In this document: one piece after another, positions 1 through 11,759 of the stretch
How positions within the stretch are numbered: the stretch's first letter is position 1
Layout of the letters: each line of letters opens with the position of its first letter
Assembly: GCA_029204225.1 (NCBI GenBank)
Contig: MU832121.1
Span: forward strand, 1-64,000
Length of the DNA: 64,000 nt
Source of the DNA: Diphasiastrum complanatum
Taxonomy: Eukaryota > Streptophyta > Lycopodiopsida > Lycopodiales > Lycopodiaceae
Direction: 5' to 3'
Position numbers and translations under genes: made by a program
Notes under the pieces: model-generated
Told to the model about the DNA's origin: nothing
Database searches by the model: none
What the model saw: the letters and a program-made list of their open reading frames with translations, nothing else

Positions 1-1222
1 CACTTGAACCAAAGTGAGATCTTTGTCCAAATATATCTTGGTATCCTGCAATTTTGGTGTCTTTTGCAACACTTCACGATGGTGAGATATTGATGTGAAA
101 TGTATGATGAGGACTTTCGAACCCTTCTAGGTCGCCACGCTATTTCCATACCTCTAATGTGGTGTAGAAGGTTGTCATCCAAAAACTTTCTAGCTTCTTT
201 AATAAAAATTTGGAAATTCAAAATGACTCTAACCCGAACATTAAAGCTTTCTGCTCGTGTAGTCGGTTCTCATTGAAATGTAGCTTAGATAAACAAAGGT
301 GGAGGAATAGCCTGAACCTGAGAACATTTGCCCATGATTGGACAACAGTTTGATGTTGTTCAACTTGACGTTTGAGTCACTAAATCTTGGCTAAAGTAGC
401 TTATTGAGAGGATGGTTCATTTTTTATTGTTGTAACTTCTATTTTGATTTTTTCAATGGATGTATCCATTTGGAGGAGGTTCGATTGCACAACTAGAATT
501 GTGTTGATGAGATAAAGAAAGAAAGCTCTATTAATGTCTTGTTGTTATTCGTAAGTACAAAAGGCTGATAAGTACATGTCAAGTGTATCATAACCATAGG
601 AGCGTAAAAAAATCCTCTCCATAAATAACAATAATAAGGAAAATTTAACTAATCTATCATGAAATAAATCCTTGTCAAGCAATACTAAGTTTTCAGAAGG
701 AGAGCACTACCTCACTAAGGTACAATAAGTAAAATAAGTAGAGAAAAAAACTCTCTTGACTCTATTTGTCACTATCAATCCTCCTAAAAAAGCATGTGAT
801 GGATGTGGCGGTGATGTCATCATCTCTGAATCTTTGTTGTCATGTCATGTCTCTGTAATTAGGCCAAGCATGAGGTCTACATTGTTGCTATTGTTGTTGC
901 TATGTTGGCGATCGCTTGCTGTCTCAAATTCAAAATGTGGCTCGACCTAATGCACTGATGTCTAGTGCAATGTCTGTTTCTCACTGGAATGTCTATCTTA
1001 TCCTCTAATTTGTCCTCTATATCCTCTATAGATCTCTGTCTTCATCTAGTAAAGAACTCTGTGATCATCTAGTGATGTGAAGAGGTATGGCCTTCGGATA
1101 AGTCTCTTCTCAAAGTCAGCGTCCTTGTATCGTCAAGGCTACACAATGTGGATCCTCATATGTAATTAACGAATGGAGTCTCGTGGGTGTCTCACAACAT
1201 AAACATTTCTCCCCCTGATCGT

Positions 1223-1267
<45 letters not shown>

Positions 1268-2083
1268 TTTTGTGACCTTATCTTACTTGACTCTATTATG
1301 GACAATGGATCGAGGTTATATTTGAGTTTGGATCTTGTTTATAATTTCAAAAAGATCATGCCAGAAGGTTATATTTCAGCTATAGTGGTTATGGGGTTTG
1401 TATTTTGCCAAATTTAGTAGATTGTTGTGTGCACTCAAGAGTCAGCACTTGAAATAGGCCATTGCTGTGAAGATTCTACATTATTTAGGTATAAGTAAGA
1501 AGTAAATTATGTGAAATGCAAGACAAATTATTGATTTCTAGATTTTTTTAGACAATTTTTGTAAAATATTGGCATGCCAAAAAGTAGACTGATTCTTTCG
1601 ATTTTTTTCTCGGAGAATGTGAACCACCTGAAATGATGATTCTTCCGATTTTGAAAAGATGGGAAGCCTTATGCCCGCCAACTCAGTCGTAATTGGCATT
1701 GGCCTCAGAGAGTGGATATGTTGGCTGCTTGATCAATTACAACATATGCATGTAGTGCCCTTGACCTATTCAGCAACATTGGCTGGTTGCAATAGTTGTC
1801 ATTTGGTATCATCCAAAACGTCCGAAAATGTGCCTAAGATAGTTAGAAGTATGATTTTCTGCAATCCAGCAAAATGAGTGGTCTTCCTAGAGCTTCATGG
1901 GCCTTTAAGGATTTTTCCTACACCGGCTGCCCAAAATTTGCACTTTTTGCAATTGGAGTGCCATCATAAACAGCTGAACTTCTGGTTATTTGCTGTTTTT
2001 TTTCCAAATACACAAAAGGAGCTTCTTGTTGTGTCCTATATGAATCCGGATATACTGATCTAAAGGCTATGCTATGTTTGCAG
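1..2083. other. Unassigned AT-rich sequence left of the MLO remnant
   Basis: No coding region, LTR or tRNA could be recognised. The open frames here are short and read like noise. N-terminal MLO exons would be expected in this stretch; a short stretch near 1978-2000 reads N-F-W-L-F-A-V, vaguely like the MLO segment before the third loop, but this is too weak to call an exon. Confidence 0.5.
1225..1262. repeat. (AG)19 dinucleotide microsatellite
   Basis: Uninterrupted AG/GA repeat of 38 bases, read directly from the sequence. Confidence 0.95.
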
Positions 2084-2629
2084 CTGATATTGCTGGTGGG
2101 TGCAAAACTTCAGCATGTAATAGCGACCCTTGCATTGGAAAGATGCCGGGATCCAGGGTCGCTATGATCCACAAATTCGACCCCGTGATGATCTTTTTTG
2201 GCTTAATAGACCTCAGATGATGCTTTCATTGATACATTTTATTCTATTTCAGGTATTTTCAAGGCTTGCCACCAGCTTGTCTGTTGAATTTACATTGACC
2301 AAGTTATTACAGCTGAGAATAAAAAATTTACATGTAGTAACTAAAGCTATCCTCCTGTTCTTCTTACAGAATTCATTTGAGCTGGCGACCTTCTTGTGGG
2401 CTTTGGTATGTGCAACACAACTTTCATATTAATCTCTGTCTTCCTTTTTGATGAATCAAATTGCAAGGTTGCAACTTTTCAAGTCTAGGATCCTGAAGTT
2501 GGTTTTGTGATATGAGACATATTTTGATGTTTAGTGTTGCTGCCTTTCATATCTCTCAATACTTTATTATCTATAGTTGCAAACTAGGTCAGGCAACAGT
2601 CTAAATTTGAAAATGGCAAAAATGGCCTT

Positions 2630-2734
2630 CTAACTTATGGCATGCACTTCGAAGAATCACTTAGGTCCCTAGGTAACTAGGTGAAGCTACCAATTTATGA
2701 CCACTTATGATAACAGTGTCCAGATATGGTACAT
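2630..2734 (+). repeat. 105-bp direct repeat, copy 1 (in an MLO intron)
   Basis: This segment recurs without a visible difference at 2879-2983, offset by 249 bases. Both copies lie in the long intron between the MLO exons ending at 2405 and starting at 3344. Confidence 0.9.
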
Positions 2735-2878
2735 CTCTGTGAACAGGCTGTACTGGTACTGTCCTCCACACGTGTGAGGCCGCCCATCCATGTTTTTGAT
2801 CATTTGATCCATTGCTCTTGCTTAAATCATAGTGTAAAGCATCTAGATCAAGATCTAACACCTAATGGTTCCAATACG

Positions 2879-2983
2879 CTAACTTATGGCATGCACTTCG
2901 AAGAATCACTTAGGTCCCTAGGTAACTAGGTGAAGCTACCAATTTATGACCACTTATGATAACAGTGTCCAGATATGGTACAT
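2879..2983 (+). repeat. 105-bp direct repeat, copy 2 (in an MLO intron)
   Basis: Second copy of the 2630-2734 segment, identical by eye. The 144 bases between the copies are not repeated. Confidence 0.9.
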
Positions 2984-4173
2984 AATATTCTGAAGTCTTG
3001 CAGGCCAAATGGCTCCAATACGCTAAACGGTTGCTACCTTTGATCCATAATCAATCCAGAAATTATGTCCACAAACTACTGCCAATTCTCATACTTTGTC
3101 AGTTCTTCAATCTTATATGGACTGTATTTCCTGTTGTTGGCATAGATTGAATATGTGCTGCTTCCTTTCTCTTGACGTCTGTAGAAGTATAGCATCTCAA
3201 TAGATATCTTTGATTCGATATCACGGAAGGAGTCTTAGGCCTGCATCAGCATAAGACTTGCCATAGTTTTTGTAATTCATGGAGCTGTTTTCTTTTAAAA
3301 CATCTTTGACATGAAACTCATCATCCTCTACCATTCGTTACAGTGGCAGTTTGGAACTCGCCATTGCTTTCTGCGCAAGCACTACCTGGTTTATGGGCGC
3401 TTAATATCAGGGTATGCAATGTTTCTAGATTGCCCATGGAAATTCCAATATATTTGCTCTCTGTTGATTAAATCTATTAAAGTAGGAAACGATATCATTA
3501 TGAATCTGGTTTCATCGCAAGCAATTTGTGCCTTGATTAAGTTTTGGGCTCCCGTGTTGATCAGTCATATAGTAAAAGTAGCTTCTCATCAAAGATTATG
3601 CAACAAGTGATCCTGTCAACATTGGAGCTGAATTATTGCTTTTAGCTAAAAACTGGGCTGGCTGTGTTGGTCACAGACTTGTGGTGCAGGTCTTTTGCAG
3701 CTACAGTACGTTGCCACTTTATGCCCTTGTCACACAGGTATCATCATGTCTTATATATTACACTCTCGAGAATACTTAGAGACTTTTGTTCTTACGGTTT
3801 GACTTATTTCTTAATTTACAAAATGCCGCAGATGGGCTCCACTTATAAGAAAGCCATCTTCAAGGAGGGGGTTCTGGAGTCACTGCATGGATGGCGTAAG
3901 AAGGCACATAAAAAAGCAAAGCTTGGGGAAGTCCATGAGGGCTCTACAGGAGCTTCTCCTGAGGGCCTCAATGGTGGCTCAAGCAATACTCCTATGGATG
4001 AAAGAATTTTGGAAGATGCTGGTGGCTGGGATGAGATTAAAGTGGAGTTGGAAGATTCCCAAGGATCTTCACATGATACTTTTAGGAACCAATCCATGCC
4101 CATTCTAAGATATTTACCTTCGTCTCCACGTGCTATGATGGAAATAGGCAGATCTGGCACAACACGGAATTGA

Positions 4174-6225
4174 GATATTGCTGATGCACTAAGAGAAGTG
4201 GGATTCATCTGGCTAAAGCTTTTCATGCTGAAACACAATCTTTTTGGACCACTTCAAGATAGAACCTATTCCTGCCTACCAACAGGTTCCGTTTTCCCCA
4301 TGGTAATAAAGATTTGTATTACTTTGTTCATAGACAGGGTTGCCCTTGCCCAATGTCCCGAGGATCAAACTCTGATGTGTATATTATCATTATTCCATAA
4401 CCAAGTTTCTTGAATTTCAGTACAAGATTTTCTTTTCACTTTTCTATTCTGGAATATTTATTAATGCTGAAGCTGAGAATGAGGAACTGCTGTACATTTT
4501 ACTGTACAATTAACATAAAATCAGTTTTAACATTTTTATGAACTAAATGGAGGAGCCTCACAGAATGGCATCAATTTGTTTTGGAGTATTTTCTCACTTA
4601 AATCTTTCATTTGTATGCTAATTTTCCAATTTGAGACATCATTAAAACTTTGCATTCACAACAAAATCCTTTTGCTCCAAAAGAAATTTTATGCACAACG
4701 ATCTTATACATGGTGGTTATGTCCTCTCCTCTATTGTTAAGGCCTAGACATATTTACAAAAACCACTCTTATTCAAAGTAAATTATCACAAGGTTTGTCA
4801 CCACAATGTGTCTAATGGTTGGCGACTTCCCTTTTGACCTTGAGGTTTGGAGTTCGATGCGATTGTCGGGACATACAAGATAAAGGAATCTAGTACAAGC
4901 TCCGATATAACAGACTTTGCAATTAGTAATGCCTTCTCAAAATTGAATCATGATGATATTAGAATGTTTAATATCCTCAATCTCAGTTTTTTGAGTTTTT
5001 CACAAATGCTCAATATGGATATTGTTGATTTTGTAAGGTTAAAACTCCTACTTCTCACTGGCTTAAAGGTCTATGTTAGTGTTCATCAATCTCTATACTT
5101 CACCACTCCTATATTGAGCAAGAACTTTTTGCTCGAAAGTGTGCTTGTTCAGTCCTTGGTTGCAACTTAATGCATTTCATTATATTCAGATGCTTCATAA
5201 ACAATTCCTTTGAAAGTTATCAGAACTTCGCATGCTAGAACCAACACTTTCCTAGAACCATCGATTTTCTCCTACAATTTGATTTAACCAAGCCATCTTC
5301 TCTTCTCAACCTTGGGCAGTTCAACTTACCAATCATCTCCTAACCACAACCACTTGCACTTCTAGACCTTCAAGATTGCTTATTGTGAGCTCATTGGAAC
5401 CTACTTGTCCAATCTTTTGACCACAAACCTTGGAAAGAGAGAATAAGCAAATGCATCGAACTCATCTTCAAGGATGAAATATAAGTATACACACGAAATT
5501 TTGAAATAAAATCCTACAAAACAAGACAAAACAAAATATTTCATGTTGACCAAGGTTTGAATTTGCAATCATTTCATTTCTAGCAAGTAAAATAGAATGG
5601 AAAATCGATTTGGAGGCTTGTAGGAACATGTAGAAATACTCAAAACAGGAATAAAAAAGTGCTTATAAATTATAGAAGTATTTCCTTTGACCAAAATGTT
5701 GATTTGGTAATAACATTTGATGTATAATTCTGTGACATGAAAGTTGGATTAATAGCTTTGTCATAACGTACTGCCCTCAAATATGTAGTGATCTTCAACA
5801 TTTGTTGCCAAAAAATCATGAAAGGGCAGCATTGTTATTGAAAATCAAAATATATCTTTTTGGTATAGTTTAAAACATAATGTGATCAAAGTGAAATTAC
5901 ATGGTAGTTTAGTAAAATTTGATTGCATGGTTACTTCTTGGAGTTTGGTTTTTGCTTTATGTGCCTTATACTCAAGTAGCTTGCACCATTTTCTCTTTTA
6001 AAATCCATGATAGAAGAAGAAAATCTTAAAGAAAACATCATGAGGTTGATCCATTTGTCTTATCAAACCATTTGGGTTTAGCATTCAAGCACTTTTATAT
6101 TTTTTGATGAATTTGATTAGCATTGGTGGATGGACTTATTTGAAAAACTAAAAAAATCGTGTGAAGGACAATGTATTACTAATGTTGTACGGACATGGAT
6201 AATACTATATCAGTTCTTAGTGATT
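4174..6225. other. Unassigned sequence between MLO remnant and copia remnant
   Basis: AT-rich sequence. Just past the MLO stop the same frame continues with DIADALREVGF, which may be a former C-terminal extension. A 107-codon open frame at 4847-5170 resembles no family I know. Nothing else is supported. Confidence 0.5.
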
Positions 6226-6366
6226 ATGATCAGATCTTCATGTATTTCCAAGTTTTAGCATGGTAGATGCATGATTTCTAGGTTGTAGATGAACATAGAT
6301 GTGCATCCAAATTTAGCCAAAGATCTAATGATCCATTAAGCATGTTTTGGATCTGATTTTTTCACA
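6226..6366 (+). repeat. 3' portion of a copia LTR
   Basis: The stretch resembles the inner end of the LTR of the intact copia element at 49674-55534 (reverse complement of its right LTR). Shared pieces include ATGATCAGAT, GATGTGCAT, TTTTGGATCTGA and the terminal TTTTTTCACA. A primer site follows directly. The outer part of the LTR is not recognisable. Confidence 0.75.
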
Positions 6367-6378
6367 TGGTATCAGAGA
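6367..6378 (+). other. Primer-binding site (tRNA-iMet type)
   Basis: TGGTATCAGAGA follows the LTR end CACA; the plant initiator tRNA-Met primer site is TGGTATCAGAGC, so only the last base differs. Confidence 0.8.
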
Positions 6379-7348
6379 AGGTTGTAGGCTAAAGTTGGTG
6401 GATTTGCCAAATCTAGAGGTGGATTTGAGGGCGCCATCAATTCTATGTGAAGTTGAAGTGGTTTCTATCTCAAATCAAGCATTTTCAAGTGTAGAAAGTG
6501 GATCTTTGTGATCCTAGCATCATTTTAGGTCAAATCACTTGGAGTAGGCCAATTTTTGAATCCACTTACTAGAATGTGGAGACAAAAATTGCTCATGATT
6601 GTGGATGTTGCATTCTATTAGTAGATGTATCACGATTCTAGCTTTTGCATATAGCTTTTGCTTGATTCAATATTTTGCGTTTTTGTGAAAACCCTAAAGT
6701 TGATAGGTCTCTGGATTTTGAAGTTTCCAAACTTTTCAAGAGTGTGTTTCAATCTTAGGGGAGTGAAAAAGTTCATGATATTGTGGGTAGATAGTCTTGA
6801 TTGCCCAAGGAAAAGACAAGGTGAGCTCTACAAGCTTGATGGATATGTTGGTTCTAACCATGGTGGTTTGAAGGCAAAAAAGCAAGTTGGTGAGCTTTGT
6901 TCAATGTCAAATTCCCAAGTAATGGAGGAGCAAAGATGTTTGTGAATTGCATTGATGACTTTAGTAGATATTGTTGGATCTCTCTTCTAAAGAGTAAGAA
7001 AGAAGTCTTTGTTGTTTTTCTCAACTTCAAGAATGTTGTGGAGAGTCAATTCAACATGAAGATCAAGTGCTTAAAGTTGGCAAATGAAGACCTATCAACC
7101 GAGTTCAAGAAGGTTTGTGTGGCACATCATGGATCAAGAGGAAGCTTTCAAACTCAAAGGTTCTAGATGGTGTGGAAGAGAGGAAGATCAATCTTTTTGA
7201 AAGAGCTAAATCCATGAGGGTAAATGCAAATCTTCCTAAGTTATTTTGGGGTGAAGCTTTGATGTGTGATAACTTTCTTTGCAATAGGTACTCAAATGAA
7301 GACTTGGATGTCAAATTTTGGGGCAAATTTGGATCAATTAGATTATGA
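6379..7348 (+). pseudogene. Decayed copia internal region: pre-integrase and integrase
   Basis: After a noncoding leader, the pre-integrase segment (KRQGELYKLDGYV, about 6811-6849) and integrase core pieces (FVNCIDDFSRYCW; NVVESQFNMKIKCLK; then NANLPKLFWGEALMCDNFLCNR near 7216-7290) appear in changing frames. Gag, zinc knuckle, protease and the first catalytic Asp of integrase are absent, so an internal deletion joined the leader to the pre-integrase segment. The remnant ends abruptly near 7350; the copia reverse transcriptase at 16338-17735 on the same strand begins at about the next expected part of such an element, so the two may be halves of one element separated by later insertions. Confidence 0.8.
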
Positions 7349-7536
7349 TTATGAGAATTTATCATTTTTAGAAGTGTTGATCGCTTGATCATAGATCTTT
7401 TTCCAAAAATCAAAAATCTGATTATTGTCAAGTGAAAAGAATTTTGCAGATCTGAATTGAGATAGTTCTTGATTGAAAATCTAGATCCAATCTCATTGTC
7501 TGATTGATTTTCAATAGGTCTGTGGCGATCCTGTGT

Positions 7537-8190
7537 CTAGATACTATATGGCCAAGAATCAAGCCATGTGTAATCCAAAATTGACATTTTTTTTGGGTTC
7601 AAGGAGATCTGAAATTTGCGGCATTTTTGTAGCGTTTTCTCTAGGTTAGATAGGTGCCCAGCATTAGGTCCATGCACGCACAGATCGTCTAAGAAAATCT
7701 TCAAAATTTTTTGCACATATTCTTTGAACGTCGCCTGCATAACTCTCTGAAAAGTGCTTGGGGCGTTACAAAGTCCGAATGGCATCACCTTATAGGCATA
7801 AGTCTCCCATTCAGTGGCGAATGCGGTCTTGTGCTGATTTTGAGACGCTATCTTCACCTGATTGTAACCACTGAAGCCATCCAGGAAACTGTAGGCTTCC
7901 GTTCCAACTACTCTATCCAGGACACTTTTCGTAAATGGTAAGAGAAAATGATCCTTTTTGGTGACTACATTTAGTGCCTTCAGACTTACACAGATTCACA
8001 TTTTGTCGTTCTTCTTGGGTACCATAACTATAGGCGACACCCACTCCGTGTGCTCGATTTCATAGATGAAATCGGTGTCTAGCAGTTTCTGAAACTCTTG
8101 CTTGATCAACTCCGTGTAGTTGGGTTGCAGCGGTAATAACGGCTCACCTTGAGGACTGCTCCATCTACCAAAGATATGGTATGTTGAACT
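7537..8190 (-). pseudogene. GypB reverse transcriptase fragment
   Basis: On the minus strand the sequence runs through EWVSPIVMVPKKN, an FSGYNQVKIA segment, YKVMPFGLCNAPSTFQR and IFLDDLCVHG, which are gypsy RT motifs; the catalytic Asp pair is present as L-D-D. Upstream parts need frame changes and the fragment stops within the palm, with RNase H and integrase absent. Confidence 0.85.
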
Positions 8191-9322
8191 TCCGTTGGTG
8201 GGATACCCTTTAAGTCACTATAATTCCATGCAAAACAATCCTTGTATTCCACCAACAATGATCATAGTTTTTTGAATTGTGTGGGCGTTAACTGCTCTCC
8301 CATGTGCACTATCTTTTCTTCTCTTGGCTCGACAAGATTCATCGATTGCGTTTGCGTAGGTCTCTTGAAGATTTGTTCTGCTGGTTCCTGACTTTGATCA
8401 GGTTCTCGTTGTGCTTGCAGCATCATGATCACCACGTCATCCAAGGCATAATTCTTAAAGGTCTCAGGCACTCGTGAATTGGTGCTCGATGAGACTCCTC
8501 CTCCAGCATGTTGATCTTAGCCCAATTGGTAATTTTTTGATTTTCTGTCATCTGTGACGAAGATGATGCTACATCTGAGTCCATTCTGATCGACTTCAAG
8601 GAATCCAACACCTTCTTTTTGTCTTTTCTTGTCACAAAGTTGGATTTGTCCTTGTTGTCTTTCTTCAGAAGTGGTGAGATATTCACCTTGTGGTTGCGAA
8701 TATCAACATCCACTGTAGCTATAGCCTCTTCATGTAGATCACTCCATCGGATCACCTAGTTGTAGTGTTGTTTCATCTGGCTCTTCTTTTGCGCAGGTGT
8801 CCTTGGGGGATCTATTTTAGAAACTTTTGCCATAGCAAATTTTTGCGGCGGTTGAGCTGGTACTGTCTTGATTCCATAGCAATCTGGGTCCATATGTTGT
8901 AGGACCTATTCATCTGTCAACTCAATCTCCTTGTTGTAAGTCAGAGCATGTTGCCAAGGGACTAAATCATCATCCATTGGGTTCTCAATAGTTTTTGCTG
9001 ACATCCATGCTACGTTGATCATATTCACCCCAATTGTAATTGGTTTGTCCATGGTATAACACTTGGGTGAAGATGTGCTGGGTTCATGATCCGATTCATA
9101 TTGACATGCTTGGCAGTCAATCATTGCTAATGCATCCGTCCATATCATGACATCTGTCTCCGAATCGTAGTGATCCCCCTTGGCTTGCCTTGGGCGATCG
9201 ATCATATGGTCTGTCGTGGATGATCCATCATCAACCTTGGATGCAATAGGTTTTACCGCCCATGTGGTTCGATCGACCTTTACAGCCTGCTCTCTATTCT
9301 CAAAGGTGAGTTTCCTTGTACC

Positions 9323-9568
9323 TTAGTTGTGAACTACTTGCGTAGTCTTCAACCATGGTCTTCCCAGTAAAACATAGTATGCGGTAGGGGACTCAGGTAT
9401 GTCCATCACTACAAAAGTGATCACAAACTGCATGCCTGTTATTTTCACAGGGATGTCATTGACTACACCCTTTGGCTTTACACAGGATTGATCTGCTAAC
9501 TTGATGGCAAATTTTGTTGGCTTCAATCCCTGTAAGTCCCACTTCTTATACAAAGTAGTGGAGATCAA
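9323..9568 (-). pseudogene. GypB aspartic protease fragment
   Basis: The frame ends with YYVLLGRPWL, the typical end of plant gypsy retropepsins, preceded by VKITGMQFVITFVVMDIP. Neighbouring linkers are out of frame. The same protease end occurs in a second GypB fragment at 15869-16258. Confidence 0.75.
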
Positions 9569-10209
9569 ATTGATACCTGATCCTCCATCTATGACTGCTA
9601 TCTCGTCCTCAAATATCTTGTGCTTGATTGGTAGGGTGATGTTGTGTTCTTCACTTTCTCACGCTGTCCCAATGTGGAGGATTTTGCTTGTCTCGTCATA
9701 GCTCGCACAATATACGGGCTCTGGTATTACAGGTTTCGCTTCTGTTTTGGCCCATTCAACCAGAAGGCCTTTAGCTTGTGGTGCAATTCGCAACAACTCT
9801 CCCAGAGATAAGCTGACACGGCTTGCTAGCAACTGGCGAGAACTTTCGTATGCAGTTCCTCAAGCTCCACCATGTAGAAAGGTGGTCCATGATGATGCAA
9901 CCGATTGTTTTGATCAGTGCACAGTGGTGAGCCCATTCGTGGTACTGGTTCTTCGTTAGCAAGAGGTTCTATAGTTGTGGGTTTTTCTTGTGTCTTCTCC
10001 TCCGCTTGCGCTCTCTGTACCCACTGCCGTATCTTCTAATACTGCCTCCTTTCTTCCCTCACATTCGGATGTGGCGTTGAAATTGAGGGTTGGATGATCA
10101 ATGACCGATGGTCGTGGTGAGAGAGCCACTTCCTTCCTCTTATGTGCTCGCGTGAAGGCCAACACAAGGGCATGGAACCGTTGCTTTTTCGGTGGCATCC
10201 CCGCTGGAA

Positions 10210-10437
10210 CTATTGCTGGTTGTATCGCAATGAAGTTCTGGTCCCAGTTCTCAATGGACAGTTCTTGTAGCAGTGTCCATAACCGCATTCTTGGTAGAAG
10301 GATGTATATTGTCCCTTGTAAGGACATTCAACAATTTTGTGTCCTTCGTCGCATCCGTAGCATCCATTATTTCTCCCACCCCGACGCTGACTTTGAGCTG
10401 CATAGGCTGCATAATATTCATTTATGGCAGGATCCAT
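10210..10437 (-). pseudogene. GypB gag C-terminus with zinc-knuckle-like cysteines
   Basis: The 75-codon frame contains CYGCDEGHKIVECP followed by CGYGHCYKNCP. This paired Cys/His layout (C-x2-C-x3-H-x4-C, then a second cluster) is close to that of the G2 gag-like protein at 55540-56206, so the two elements are probably related. The family role is RNA binding by the retroelement capsid protein. It is a fragment; the upstream part of gag is lost at the LTR junction. Confidence 0.65.
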
Positions 10438-10486
10438 ATATGGTTCATCCGACCCATAATGATTGCTGTTGCTCAGGTTGAGGTGA

Positions 10487-11751
10487 TGTGTGATGCCATG
10501 AAAATGTTAAAAATTGAATATCAACATAAATATGGCATGATATACTCGAAAATGAAGATATGAGCCGGTTAAGTATAAATCATAAAGAGGCCTAAGTCAT
10601 TTTTCGGAAATATATTCTCCTAAGTACTTGCCTTGTAATTAAGGGCAAGACCTTCAAAAGGAAAAGACATTGTCTTGGACAACCTTTACTAGGTCGTTCA
10701 TACAAAACGACTAGATACAAAAAGACATGATAAACTAGAGTAACTTTAACTCATAGTTAAGTATACCTCCTATGGTATAGTTGAACGTATTTTCAGTCTA
10801 ATTGTTAACTAGACCCTTTCGCGAGAGCGACGCACCTGTTGTTTTAGAGGTGTGTTTGTTCGCCCCGTAGAACATATATAGAACTCACACTTCAGTCTCG
10901 ATCATCGAGAGAGAAGAGTTTATGCTTATGGAAGAGATTGAAGAAGTGAATAGAGTTCTGTGAGTTATTCTCTCTTATCTCTGTTCTCCGCACTACTGAG
11001 TGTGATTGATTTTGAGTCTGCTAACAATCTCTAACGCATTTCATGAATTACTCTCTGATCATACGGACACTCTAGTGCATTACAATCGTTTGCTGTGTTT
11101 CTGTAAAGCATGCTCTAAAGAACTGTCTTTAAACCATCTTATTCGTCTGTCGCGAATACTTTCTTTTTGGCACTTGAATAACGACTATCTTTGGTACAGT
11201 CTAGCACGATCATTGAATAAAGCTGTATGTATACATGTGAGATGACACTCCCTGTCTGAAAAATTGAGTCTCTGATCTGTTTTCCTGATTGGCATTGACA
11301 TAAGTTTCTAACTTGTTCTAAAACTCTTCGTGTTCTTTAACCATTAAGTTAGGCTTTAGTTGTTGAGGACTTTTGTCTAGAAACGAATAGTTCGCGAACG
11401 CGATTAATTAATTGTCTGCACAGTTGCGAATACATCGAACAATTCTCGATTATCTGTTGACACCTTAATCAGCCAGAGTGTAGTACTGTTGTACTACTCT
11501 GATAACATCTCATCTGTAGAACACACTTCATTCAATTGACAGAGACCAGATTGTTGTTTTGAATTTATTAACATTACCCCTCCCAAACATAAGTAATATT
11601 GGTTACTTTTTAATGTCTGTCGACAACCAGAATAACACTCGAAACCACTTGTCATAATTGTACCAAAAACATAACTTTCTAACGTTGTCCTCTGTGGGAA
11701 CGACATTATTTACTACAAAATCTATATTAACCCTGTTGGTATAGTACGACA
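10487..11751 (+). repeat. GypA LTR, left copy (long form, 1265 bp)
   Basis: Starts TGTGATGCC and ends GTACGACA. It aligns along its length with 30074-30881, sharing for example the piece around 'gagcgacgcacctgt' near 10825 and 30405. It is longer because of an extra segment at about 11039-11502. No primer site follows: integrase-region sequence begins within about 20 bases. No 5-base target duplication is visible, so this end has been rearranged. Confidence 0.8.
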
Positions 11752-11759
11752 TATACCAA

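Larger units (their letters stand above)
2084..4173 (+). pseudogene. MLO: MLO-like membrane protein gene, 3' exons, frameshifted
   Basis: MLO proteins are plant seven-transmembrane plasma-membrane proteins that bind calmodulin and affect powdery mildew susceptibility. Five exons can be read, each with GT and AG borders: 2084-2252 (GAKLQHVIATLALE, then PRDDLFWLNRPQ and a membrane segment ending FILFQ), 2370-2405 (NSFELATFLWAL), 3344-3411 (WQFGTRHC through RLISG), 3677-3737 (VQVFCSYSTLPLYALVTQ) and 3832-4173 (MGSTYKKAIF, then a basic tail with a Trp around HGWRKKAHKK, the usual calmodulin-binding position, ending in TGA). Order and sequence fit the C-terminal half of the family. Near 2137 two bases are missing, so ALE and KDAG lie in different frames with no splice site between them. 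The N-terminal half was not found. It is most likely a truncated pseudogene; an active gene with an assembly error remains possible. Confidence 0.85.
7400..10437 (-). mobile_element. Gypsy family GypB, truncated gag-protease-RT fragment
   Basis: Read on the minus strand, the order is a cysteine-rich gag end (10437-10210), a linker with several broken frames, protease (9568-9323), another linker (9205-8262) and reverse transcriptase (about 8190-7537), as in Ty3/gypsy pol. RNase H and integrase are missing at the left end. Frames change many times, so it is not functional. It lies between the copia piece ending near 7350 and a GypA LTR at 10487. Confidence 0.8.

Noticed and set aside
4847..5170. 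A 107-codon hypothetical gene
   Set aside because: No family resemblance, no splice or start context, and AT-rich composition like its flanks.
9501..10563. Plus-strand frames opposite the GypB fragment
   Set aside because: They are antisense shadows of gag and protease frames on the minus strand.
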